Origin: Acanthochromis polyacanthus
Taxonomy: Eukaryota > Chordata > Actinopteri > Pomacentridae
Assembly (NCBI RefSeq): GCF_021347895.1
Contig: NC_067119.1
Coordinates: forward strand, 2,554,534-2,618,533
DNA: 64,000 bases
Reading direction: 5' to 3'
Within the stretch, counting starts at the first letter, position 1. The number at the start of each line of letters is the position of its first letter. A model generated the notes under the pieces. It was not told the DNA's origin, made no database searches, and worked only from the letters and a program-made list of their open reading frames with translations. This document shows, piece by piece, positions 53,880-64,000 of the stretch. Both the position numbers and the translations under genes were made by a program.

Positions 53880-54260
53880 TCTACTTCCCCAGGAAGCTGT
53901 GGCGTGGCAGTCTGGGAGGCCAGTCCTGAAGAGTTTCTACTGAGGGGCGGTGGAGAGCATCCTCAGCACTTGCATCACCGTGTGGCATGGCAGCTGCACG
54001 GCCGCAGACAGGAAATCTCTGCAGAGGGTGGTGAAAGCGGCTCAGAGGACTGTAGGAGACTGCAGGAGGAGGGCCACCTCCATCCTGAAGGACCTCACCC
54101 ACCCTGCACACAAACACTTCAAACTTCTCCATTCAGGGAGAAGGTTGCGCAGCATCCGGACTAGAACTGCAAGACTAACAAACAGCTTCTTCCCCGAAGC
54201 TGTCAGGATGTTGAACTGTAGCAGGTCTCTGTGTAGACTCTGGTTTCGATCATCACCAAC
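53880..54260 (+). mobile_element. LINE C-terminal fragment
   Basis: The plus strand reads MESILSTCITVWHGSCTAAD, LQRVVKAAQRTVGD, ILKDLTHPAHKHFKLLHSGR and FFPEAVRMLN. This is the conserved C-terminus of a fish LINE, related to the nested piece at 862-1110. The catalytic core is absent. Confidence 0.85.
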
Positions 54261-54269
54261 TCTCCCCCG

Positions 54270-54385
54270 CAAACACACATGCATGCACACATCCCCACAG
54301 ACACACACAACCATACACACATGCATACACACATACATGCACACACGCAAACAGGCACACATTCATACACACACTGCACTACTGC
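54270..54385. repeat. CACA-rich interrupted microsatellite
   Basis: Irregular ACACACATGCAT-type run directly after the LINE C-terminal fragment. Confidence 0.8.
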
Positions 54386-55159
54386 ACTAGGCTCTTTATT
54401 TATTTATCTACGGTCAACCACTACTTCGGAGCCAAAGCTCCTGTCTGTACTGCACTAACTGATGGTTCATTGCACATCTATTTATGTTGTAGGCTTGTAT
54501 ACATTAGTAGTGTCTTTTTATACTTATATCGTCTTTTATGGAAGTTTTTATATTGTCTTTATGGCTGAAACCAGGACCAGGGTCCAATTTTGCATTGTTG
54601 CATGTGCAAATGTGGAATGATACGACAATAAAGAACCTTTGACCTTTGAGCAGGATGTGGGGTTTGTGGTGGTGTTTTGTGACATGATGATGCACAGAGT
54701 CAAAGAGCTGCAGCACAAACAAAGCATCAAAAAAGTAAACCAGTCTGGTTCATTGTGGAGCAAGCTGGGGGTGTGGTGACCTCCGAATGACCTTAAAAAT
54801 AATCTTTAATATCCCAAAAAACTATAAAAACTATAGCATATTAATGTGAGTGTGGGGGGGGTCAGCTTCACTGAGCAGATTTCCAAGCATCTGATTTCTG
54901 CACCGCTCATTCGTGCAGAAAGCAAAACCCGGCCTGATGGCCTCCTCCTCTGACAGCGTCCACCAACAAATTCCTGGTTTCCTTCAGGTACAACAACCAG
55001 TACCTATCTGACCACAGCTCTTAACCAGGGTTTTTGCAGAAATCAACCAGTCAAATTTAATGCCTTTTAATGCCATTTTAATGCTATACTGTAAAAATTT
55101 TAATGCCACGACTGTGACCTCAACAAATAACGCAGTTTTGATTTTTTTTTTTGTAAAAA
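54386..55159. other. LINE tail and intergenic sequence
   Basis: Begins with probable LINE 3' UTR ending in GACAATAAAGAACCTTTGAC (about 54620-54650). Beyond that no gene was recognised. Confidence 0.4.
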
Positions 55160-55702
55160 CCCTCCTGTTGTCCTCATTGACAGGCACCAAAAAATGTTTT
55201 CTTGTCTGAAAAAAATTCAAAAATTCAGCAAAAAAAAAAAAAAAATCCCCAAATTTCTGAAAATGTGCAAAACCTTCAGAAAGAAAACTCCAATAATTCC
55301 TTTAAAAATTTTCCTTAAAAGATTTTTTTTTTAATTCCCCAAATGTGGCAAGAAAATTCTTGTAAATATTTTCAAAAAATGAATAAATATCTTCCAAAAA
55401 AATCCTAAAAATATCTAAAGTGATTCCATAAATGTCAGTAAAACGTTTAATATTTTCTCTAAGAACATTCACATAAAAATCAACCAAAATCCAGCGAATT
55501 TCGCTGGATTTTGGTTGATTTTTATGTGAATGTTCTTAGAGAAACATTTTAACATTTTTTTTAAAACCAAGAAATGTTCAAAGATTTCCCAAAAATGTTG
55601 AAAATGTGGACATTAGAAGTTTCACTGTGAAAATATATATTTTTTCTCTACATTTTCAAACTTTAAAACGGGTCAAATTCGACCCGCAGGACGACACGAG
55701 GG
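55160..55702. mobile_element. MITE with CCCTC(C/G)TGTTGTCCT ends
   Basis: CCCTCCTGTTGTCCTC at the left pairs with GACGACACGAGGG at the right. The inside is A/T-rich with many AAAATTC stretches, plus GGGTCAAATTCGACCCGC near the right end. Related ends occur at about 23617 and 44117 in D1 and D2. Confidence 0.65.
55454..55544. repeat. 91-bp perfect palindrome
   Basis: Two exact 45-bp arms around one T (55499). The centre is CCAGCGAATTTCGCTGG and the outer ends are TTTCTCTAAGAAC and GTTCTTAGAGAAA. It lies inside the MITE. Confidence 0.95.
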
Positions 55703-56680
55703 TTACCATCCTTTAGCACAGAGGTCAGTCTTCTGGTTCATTGAGGAGAACTCCAGCACTCCAGCAGTAGAACCTTTGCATTGTGTGGAGTTGAGCCCAG
55801 ATATTTCTAGCTGGTACCGCTCCACCTCCCACACCAGCTACATTTCCTTCCCTACCAGAGAAGCGACGTTTCACATCCCCAGAACCGATCTACGATGCCG
55901 GGTTTAACACGCCCAGGTACCCACACCTGCTGCTGCCCAGCTGACATCACACCCCACCCTTTTACTGCACCTGTCCATGCAGGCGGTGAAGTCAGACCAA
56001 GTGAACAATCCAACAGAACACCGGTAGTGTTTATCCAGAGATTCCATCAAAGGAACAAATAAACAGAAATGTATGGAATTGGGTGCACTCAGGCTTTAAT
56101 GGCTCAAACGGGGCAACACTTTTGGTTTCATGTGTGACAGTGTTTTTCTACTTTTTATGTCTTCCAGGAAACGACGCTGGTCAAGAACGGGATTCCAGAA
56201 GAGAATCAAAGAGAATGTGGTCTGAGGCTGAGGGTGCTGCAGTAATGTGACATTTCAGAGATGACATATCTAAAGGAAAACTGGCCACCAAAATGAATGC
56301 AGTCACTGTAAGCTGGTAGAAGACCCTGTCAGCCCAGAGAACAGAGCAAAACATGAGGGACTTTGTGAGAAATCGAGGAGCAGCCGCAAAGAGACAGGCA
56401 CGGAAACAAAAGCTTTACGCTCATTTGCAGTAATTATCTTGTGTTGTAGTTTTGCTGTTGCTCAATATGTTTCATTTTTAATCCGTTTTTGTCTTTTAAG
56501 TGACTGTGTAGACAGCTGTTCAAGTGTAAGTGTACTTTTTTGGATGATAAACCGACTGTTATATTAATGTCGTGTGCAGTCAGGTCTGGTGTGTGTTTAT
56601 GCTAATGAGGTGCTGACATCATCGTCCCTTCAATGTAAAGTTATCTTTCAGGTAGAATGCTTCATTTTTAATCCACATCC
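55703..56680. other. Intergenic stretch, nothing recognised
   Basis: No splice-supported exon or element end was seen. Short open frames only. Confidence 0.4.
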
Positions 56681-57215
56681 GGCTGATCTGGATCAACAAA
56701 GTTCACAGAGGCAGCAGCTGGGTTCAGGTTGGTGACTTTCATTGTGTTTAAAGCATTTCTCAGATTCCTGTATGATCACAGTCACCTCCTGCTGTTTCTA
56801 CTGTGTCCAGCAGGTGGAGCCAACATCAACTAGTGAAGTCTGTCTGAAGGCTCCAACTTCAACTAAACCCACAGCTGAACCTCAGTCATCCACACTTTAA
56901 CTGATCCATGTACAAATACGTTGGTTATTTACATAGAAAACTGATGCATTTAAACTGTCTGAGGTTCTGTTTCCTGGTTGGTCAGAGCTGCTCGGTTCTA
57001 TGTGGTCCAACTGTTCTAATTCATCTCTACGGGGACAACGGAGGTAGAAAATGGTTCCACAGATAAAGTACTACTTGAACAATATTATCGACCACTTCCC
57101 GAGGAGAAACAGCACGATGGAGACGAGAACTTCAGCTCTGAACTGTTACTGTCCCGTTTCATTCTGACTGACATGTGACACCCACAACCAATCAGAATCA
57201 AGAGAGACTCACTGA
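56680..57215. repeat. Duplicated 5' flank (copy near gene C)
   Basis: Partner of 34960-35530, with small deletions (for example around 57085). Confidence 0.85.
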
Positions 57216-58074
57216 GATGCTTGATCTGCAGCGTGAAGGTGGTGGTACATGTCACACATCCACATGAGTGTCAGGACCCAAGGGTTTCCAGCAGAACGTT
57301 GCATTATATATACACATTTGTAAAGAGCATGTCTATCACAGCAGTTTCAAGTTTCCAATGACTCCTAGATTTTGTATTTTCTATGATGGAATGAATGAAA
57401 CATAAATAGATTTGTTAAAGGTGATCAGAAACTATAACTAAATCTGCTGGATCATAAATATACATACAGCAAAGATAATATTTGGTTAAAAAAGCCTTCT
57501 CTGGACAGAATTGGTTCAGTTCAACTAAACTTGTCTTTCTGACTCAGACTTGTTTCTTCCTGGGTTTATATCAAAACCAAAGGATTATTCACTAAACGCA
57601 GTATCTTAATATTTTTCTAATATGTTGCCACAACTACAGCAAATTTAAAGCTGCAAAATTTAACCTTAAATCACAAACAAAATGTCTAAAATAGATCATA
57701 AATGAATCAACATTTGCTCAAAATGACCAAAAGTGGTTCAAAGTGAATAAAAAAATGTTGAGAACTGGTCAAGATATGTAAAAGAAATAAATGAGATTTG
57801 GTAGATTTTAAATTCTTACATTTACTTTTCACTTCCTGTTTGGTTCAGTTTAGGAGGAACTTCACAGTTTTAGTTAAAAAGCGTCTCGTTCACAGCGTGT
57901 TTGGAGCCTGATTAAAGAGGAGCGACAGTAAAACAATAAAACATGTTGATTTAAAACGGATTTCACAAACAAATTCTCAAAAAAAAAACCTTCAAATTTA
58001 ACTGAGCTTCACTTCAGATGATTTTTAGAAAACTCACTGCTCCTCCATGAAGGATCCAGTTTTCCAGCATCTAC

Positions 58075-58262
58075 ATCAGGGCTGTCCAACATGAGGCCAG
58101 TGGCCCAAAAGTGGTCCTCCAGAGGGTCCAATCTGGTCCTCAAAGTGTAAAAATTACAGAGAAGACATTGACTGCAGATTGTAAATTATTAAAACTATAA
58201 ATTTAAAATCATTCCTAGACCATGACAAGTTGTTTGGATCATGAAGTAAAATACCAGATTGT
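58075..58262 (+). repeat. Dispersed repeat, GGTCCTCCAGAG family
   Basis: Has AAAGTGGTCCTCCAGAGGGT and ends GAAGTAAAATACCAGATTGT, matching 11346-11545. Confidence 0.65.
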
Positions 58263-59095
58263 TCTTTGTTCTTTTGTGTCTCATTTTTGTAAAATTTTGT
58301 CTTGTTTTAGTTTTTTTGTCTGACTTTTGTCATCCGTCTCATGTTTCTGTTGTTTTGTCTTGTTTTTTGTTGTTTTGTTCCCTGCTTGTGTTGTCTTATT
58401 TTGTGTTTTGGTTTATTCATTGTTCTTGTCTCAGTTTTGTAATTTTTTTTATCTCTGTCCCTTTTTGTAAATAATATTTTGTCTTGTTTTGTCTTTTATT
58501 GTCTGATTTGTCGCTTGTCTCATGTTTTTTTGTCTTGTTTTTGTTGTTTTGTGTTTCTTTTTTGTCTTGGTTGTGTTTTTGTTTTATCGTTGTCATTTTG
58601 TGTTTCACTTTATTGGTTGTTTTTTGTCTAATTTTTGTGTCTTGTCTCGCTTGTCCATTGTTTTGTCTCTTTATGTGTCATTTTGTAATATTTTGTCTTG
58701 TTTTTGCCTTTTATTGTCTGACTTTTGTCGTTTATCTTGTTTTTGTCATTTTTTTGTCTCGCTTGTGACGTTTTTTTATTTTTATGTCGCTTTAACTTAA
58801 CTTTTTTCGTCTAACTTTTTGGTCTCTTTTTGTTTTGTTTCATGTTGTCTCATGTTTTTGTCATTGTGTGTCTCAAGTTTGTAGTATTTTGTCTTGTTGC
58901 TGTAGTTTTTTGTCTTTTTTTCTCTGACTTTTGTCATTTTAATGAGAAAGTAGAAGCCAGATGGTCCATTTTGTCTCTTTGGTTTCGTTTTGTGTCGGTT
59001 GTCTATTTTTTTGTCATTTTGTTTCATTTTTGTAATATTTTGTCTTGTTTTGTTGTTTTTGGTCCTTTTGATTTAACTTTTGTCATTTATATTTT
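58263..59095. repeat. Degenerate TTTTGTCTTGTTTTTGTC tract
   Basis: 0.83 kb of T-rich imperfect units, the complement of the GAGACACAAAATGACAAAAC family. It generates Phe/Val/Cys-rich false frames on the plus strand. Confidence 0.85.
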
Positions 59096-59485
59096 TTAAG
59101 AAATATCAGTTTGTTTTTGATGTTTTGTAAAAAGATAAGTCCTTAAATATGAACTTTTCTGCACTAAAACAACGGAAACATTTGGAGTTGTGGTTATTTA
59201 TAGGTTAAAATGCTGTGATTTTATTGGTCGCTGGAGATCAAACTGGGCTGAACTAAATGAGCTTGACTCCTCTGATTTATCCAGTTAACTGAACATGTGA
59301 TACCAGTGAGTTAAACATTAAACCAACACTCTGATCACTGGGTTGGTCCTCATTTCATTCTTGAACTCGGACTCAGAAGGAAGCAGTGACTGTCCACAGG
59401 TGACTTCCGTTCATTAAAACCTAGAGAAATGAAAACAGCTGTGAAGTTCTGTGACTGTAAACTGACAGCTGATGGTGTGTTTCAG

Positions 59486-59562
59486 GTGTTTGATCAGATG
59501 AAGAATCCCTGCATGAACTCTGTTACCTGCAGAAACAGAGTGAAGAGCGACGGCCGCCTCAG
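59486..59562 (+). CDS. Candidate internal exon of an unknown gene
   Basis: 77 bp between a strong acceptor (GTGTGTTTCAG) and donor (GTAAGCA), open only in phase 0. It reads VFDQMKNPCMNSVTCRNRVK then SDGRLR. The protein family is not recognised. No flanking exon could be joined with confidence; a possible next exon at 62217-62259 (acceptor CATAAAG, donor GTGAGTC) would give a stop in the required frame. It could be one exon of a plus-strand gene running off the window, or chance. Confidence 0.35.
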
Positions 59563-59681
59563 GTAAGCAGGACGTCTGCTTCTGTTTTTACCTGGAACAA
59601 GTGGAAACATGTTCTGCTTTGATTTCTCTCATTTCAACAACAGTCTGAGGTTTGTGTTCATGATGAGTTAATGATCATTAA

Positions 59682-60591
59682 AGCTGCTGTCTGGAGTTTG
59701 AATCGCAGCGTCTCCCAAAACACTGTTGGTCCCTCCCTCTGATTTCGCCCCTTTATTTGTGCACGTGCGCAGTACATGAGAGAAGTGCCCGGAGTGCTGC
59801 AGCATCTCGCCTGTTTTGCTGTTTTCCCCTCTTCTACATTTAGTACATTTAGTAAATAATAAAGGAATTACGTTAGAATGCTGTATTGAGTCTAACTTGT
59901 CCTAATACCAAAATAACATGAATCTGCTAGGACGAACGAGTAAAGTTTCAATATGTGATTACACTCGTGTATCCCTCTGGATGACGTTGTTTATCAAACT
60001 TAATGCATTTACGCGTGTATATGTGTTACATTGTTTATTTATTTCTATCTAGAGTTCAGAATTGCATGACTCCTCTGATGAAGAGTATGTCCCAGACGCC
60101 CCAACATCTTCCTCCAGAGGTCGGGCATCTAAACGAAGCCGTCAGGCGGGCTATGGAGGCCGTGGTCGGGGAGCGACGCGAGCACCCCGAGCCAAAAAAC
60201 GTCCTGCAGTCTCTTGGCCTGACAAGCCGTGGGATTGGTAACTTTTCTGGAAGTTGCTGAGCCCTGATGCTCTCTCCTCCACAAGCAAAACAAATGTGCG
60301 CGTGGTTGCGTAGTGCGTAGCTCGCCCACCTCTGCATGGGCTTGCTTGCTGTGCGCGTAACCGTTGATTGACAGCATGACAAAGCTGAAGCTCGAACTTG
60401 ATTGGTCGGCAGCAACCGGCGCTTTTTGGAATAACATGGGGGTCTATGAGAGGAAGGCGGAGCTCAGGAATAAATTTTCATATCGCGTTATACTAACTTT
60501 ATATTATAGTATCGAACTAGACTAACACATTTAAGCTTTGTTAAAAAATGATACATAAATTGAAAACAAACGGAAACTCCGGACACGAGCT
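59682..60591 (+). mobile_element. TTAA-flanked DNA transposon with truncated frame
   Basis: Ends AGCTGCTGTCTGGAGTTT and the complement of AAACTCCGGACACGAGCT, each bordered by TTAA (59678-59681, 60592-60595). That site choice fits piggyBac or Kolobok elements. A 60-codon frame (60059-60241), after a possible acceptor CTATCTAG, has an acidic DSSDEEYVPD start and then a basic GRG-rich part ending PDKPWDW. It resembles the N-terminal leader of piggyBac-type transposases; no catalytic domain follows. Confidence 0.65.
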
Positions 60592-60595
60592 TTAA

Positions 60596-61080
60596 CTCAA
60601 CCATTCCTAGAATAGAGACCAGCCTTCATGATCACGATCAGTTAATGATGACATTCATAAATGTTTGCTGCAGAGTCCAAAAGTCCTCAGTAAAGATCAC
60701 TGCAGAGGTAAACTCTGATTTGACTGGAGCAGTAGTAAAAACTATAAAGGAATATAAAACCAATAAAGAGAACAAAGGTAACTATGACCTTTAAGAATCT
60801 GTGTTGCTGCAGAGTCGATTGTGTTTGTTTCTGGGTGGAAAACTGGAGAAAAATGTGAGTTTTGTTGGAAAAAAAATCATTTGAAGTTGATTTTTTTTCA
60901 GCTCAAAAGAATAGATTTTATCTAATCTTGTGTTGCTGGAGACTTTGAGGGTTTTCTGATGTAAATCACCATCATATATTTTGATCTTGACTTATTATTT
61001 TCATTCTGGCAGCAGCTTCCTCAGATTTTACACAAAGTATTCAGTCTGGATCCATTTAAGATCACAAACATCCACAGTAG
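60596..61080. other. Intergenic stretch, nothing recognised
   Basis: The 28-bp block around CCTAGAATAGAGACCAGCCT at 60606 recurs at 63441, otherwise unique. No exon supported. Confidence 0.4.
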
Positions 61081-61082
61081 AT

Positions 61083-61330
61083 GATTTTATTTGTCTCTTT
61101 TGTTTTATTTCCTGTCTTTTGTTTCATTTTTTTGTCTTTTGTTGTTCTGTTTCCTTTGTCTCGCTTTTTTGTCATTTTGTGTTTTTTTGCCTTGCTTGTG
61201 TCTATTGTTTTGTCATTTTGTAATTTTTTTGTATCCGTTTTGTTTTGTGTCGTTTGTTTTGTTTGTGTCTAATTTTTTTTTAATGATTTTGTTTCTCGCT
61301 TTTGTCCCTTTGTGTCTCATTTTTGTAACA
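61083..61330. repeat. Degenerate TTTTGTCTTTTGTTTCATT tract
   Basis: T-rich member of the window-wide degenerate repeat. Confidence 0.8.
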
Positions 61331-62576
61331 TAAACATCCAGAGATACTTCACAGGAAAACACATTTGGACTTTGATGAAAATAACTGGATTCCTCCAGAA
61401 CCTGATGCTTTGTTCTGATGATTTCACTGCAGAAACTGTGAACGTGTTTGTAAAAAAGTGTTGAGCTTAATGAGGCTCCATGAAACAAAAAGAGCCGTCA
61501 GAGGATGGAAATGATTGATGAATTTACTGCTGCTGTGTCCCCTGATTAAATGACTCACAGCAGATCCTAAACCAGAGTCTGAAAGCAGGTTTTTAATGAG
61601 GATAAAGCTGTAAAAGTGAAGGAGACGATGCTGCAGCTGAACTCCTGAAAACACTGAGAGGTTTTTGGTGAAGAAACAGACCAGACACTGCTGCTGGAAG
61701 CTGGAGATAAAACTCTGCAGCCTAAAAACACAATAATTAGACCAACTTAACTGGTAACAGGGAATTAAATAAAGTTTACCCAAAATAACTGAACCAGTTA
61801 TTTAATGCTGCTGGTTTATGGTAGATTTATTTCAATCCTCTGATTTGTCTCAGATAAACAGTTTAAAATGCTGCAGCTTCATTTGAATGAAAGTCAATAA
61901 ATGTTTGTTTTACTTGAAACATAAAACATGTTTTTGTTGTTAGAATTACTGTTTCCTTTTCTTTACTCTGTGATCTTACTGGAAGAAAACTGCAGCAAAA
62001 AATTGTAAAGAAATGTGAACATCTTGACCTCAGCCACTAAAGGAGCCGTTAACATCATTTTTACACTTTCAGTGAAACTGCAAAACTGGCTTAAAGAGAC
62101 AAAATGTAATTTCAAGTTGATAGAATTCACAAAAGCAAACTGACGTCATAAGAATTAATATATATAAAAAGTTCTGAGTTTCTAACTGTATTTTCTTAAC
62201 ATCCCATAAAGGTGGTCGTCCAGGTGAATTCATGTGACGCTGTGGCAGCTCCTGGTGAGTCCAAGTTTATCGTGTTCACACTGACATTAAATGTTTTATT
62301 TCACCTTCATGTACGACTCTGACCTGTCAGAACTGCAGGTTTCTCTCATCGATATTAATGCAGAATATTTGTTCTAATTTAATAGCTTCGATTTTTTACT
62401 AAAACAGTTTTAAATTATATAATCAAATTCAATTAAATTTATTTTCTGCCAGTGTACACGTTATCAGACAAGCAGCAACAACAATTAAGACTAGGATAAG
62501 ATCTGTAAAGTATATCTGTAGAACAAAATGGTTTAAAATATTCAAACAAGCACCACAGGATCACAGCTTGAGATCC
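61331..62576. other. Intergenic stretch, nothing firm
   Basis: The only item of note is the weak exon-like segment 62217-62259 mentioned with 59486-59562. Confidence 0.4.
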
Positions 62577-62950
62577 ATCCATCCATCATCCATCCATCCA
62601 TCCTCTATACACCGCTTTATCCTCACTAGGGTCATGGGGGGTGCTGGAGTCTATCCCAGCTGACTCGGGTGAAGGCAGGGGACACCCTGGACAGGTCACC
62701 AGTCTGTCACAGGGCTACATATACAGACACACAATCACACTCACATTCACACCTACGGACAATTTAGAATAATCAATTAACCTCAGCATGTTTTTGGACT
62801 GTGGGAGGAAGCCGGAGTACCCGGAGAAAACCCACGCATGCACAAGGAGAACATGCAAACTCCATGCAGAAAGATCCCAGGCCGGGATTTGAACCGGGGA
62901 TCTTCTTGCTGCAAGGTGAAAGTGCTAACCACTACCTCACTGTGCAGCCC
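62577..62950 (-). mobile_element. tRNA-derived SINE, full length, reverse
   Basis: Minus-strand copy with B-box-like GGTTCAAATCCCGGCC, body and ATGG tail. Flanked by a perfect 13-bp duplication CAGCTTGAGATCC (62564-62576, 62951-62963). Confidence 0.92.
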
Positions 62951-63429
62951 CAGCTTGAGATCCATTTTTAAAATAAAACAAGATAAAATACTCTGACCAT
63001 TTAAAGCAGCTGAAAGTCATTAAAATATGTCCATCTTGAGATATTTCTTAAAAATGTTAGTGGAGGAGGATCAGAGAAAAAAGAAAACTGCTCCAAAGCT
63101 CTGAAGTTCTGATGGAAAGCAGAAGTTTGGGTCAGTTTTGGCTCCAGCTGTTTTACTGACACTCTGATGTTTGCTGCTCTTTTATTGGATCCATTCATCA
63201 CTGAAATGTTCCCTGAACCACTGGCTGCAACACCAGCCAGAGAATGATGGTTCCACCACCATGCTGAACAGCTGGAGACCACTTCTTTTCTACAAACTTT
63301 AGTCCCTGCAGCCAAAAAGTTCTGTTTTAACTTCAGTCCACACATTTTCACAAAATGCCTCAGCCTTGTTCTGATTTGCAAATATTTGATGCTAAACTAA
63401 GAGATGAGAGAAATGTCTCAGCTCACAGC

Positions 63430-64000
63430 AACAAGCATTCCTAGAATAGAGACCAGCCTTCATTGACTACTGACTAGCATCCCAAGGCTAATGAATGGCA
63501 ACCTGTGCTACCAACTAGTACTCCTTAGCTAATGACTAGTGTTCTAAGGCTAGTGACTAGCATCCCTATGCTAATAATTAGCATCCCTAGGCTAGTGACT
63601 AAATGCTCTGTACTTATATAGGACTTTACCATGTGTTTATACACCCACTCACACACATTTATTCACCAGCGGAGACAGAGCTACTAAGGTTCCTCCATCA
63701 AAGACATTCGGTGTTCTACCCAAAGACACTTCAACATGTGGAGGGATGAGAAATGAACTGTCAACTGTTAAATTAGTAGAGAACTGTCCAACTAGCCCTT
63801 ATAGAGTAGTTACTGGTATCCCAAACCTAGTGATTGGTATCCTTAGGTCTGTGACTAGCATCCTATGGCTAGCAGCTAGCATTCTTCGAGTAGCGACCAG
63901 GTTGTTAACCTAGTCACTGGGCTAATGACTCTTAGGCTAGCCACTCACCATTAGAGGCTAGTAACTAGTGTTCTTTGACTATTCATGAGCATTCTTAGGC
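63430..64000. repeat. Degenerate CTAGTGACTAGCATCCC tract
   Basis: Imperfect units around CTAGTGACTAGCATCCCTAG (63470-63606 and 63800-64000), separated by a segment with TACTTATATAGGACTTTACC and TTTATTCACCAG that resembles a common fish retroelement 3' region. Confidence 0.7.

Overview
The window is vertebrate nuclear DNA, most likely from a ray-finned (probably percomorph) fish. It has spliced minus-strand genes with GT/AG introns and no operons. It is full of fish-type repeats: L2/Rex-like LINEs, Tc1/mariner and hAT elements, tRNA-derived SINEs, CA microsatellites and long degenerate ACACAAAATGAC-type tracts. No database search was possible, so family names rest on motifs.

The core (1.9-53.7 kb, all minus strand) is a tandem array of five immunoglobulin-type receptor genes that I assign to the CD2/CD48/SLAM superfamily. 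Two types alternate. Type 1 (genes A 1948-9668, B 28172-33537, C 48980-53706) has a leader exon, one cysteine-poor V domain, a stalk plus transmembrane exon, and a tail. Type 2 (genes D1 21419-24442, D2 37200-44887) has a leader, a cysteine-poor V domain, a four-cysteine C2 domain, an acidic hinge, and a transmembrane segment with a buried lysine followed by a very short tail. Both type 2 genes give intact 255-aa frames across five exons. Positions 1-560 match the sequence upstream of D1 and D2, so a further type 2 gene probably lies left of the window.

The type 1 genes differ most in stalk and tail. A has a Thr/Pro stalk built by twelve copies of a 12-bp coding repeat, where B and C have two. 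B has a tail tyrosine in a YxxM context. A's tail has no tyrosine and its end is set by a LINE. C's tail is frameshifted. In all three, the tail-exon interval also encodes a transmembrane helix in another frame that could be spliced straight from the V exon.

Between the genes lie mostly mobile elements: a 1.13-kb foldback element inside a SINE (9886-11015), hAT elements with 8-bp target duplications (11628-12641, 42351-43450), a mariner/pogo-like element (2294-3744), Tc1 remnants, a dead copia element (50.3-51.9 kb) and many LINE fragments. A two-exon NUDT12 fragment (13614-14796, plus strand) lacks the Nudix box. The right end (54-64 kb) holds duplicated 5' flank, simple-sequence tracts, a palindrome-bearing MITE, a TTAA-flanked element, one unplaced candidate exon and a SINE.
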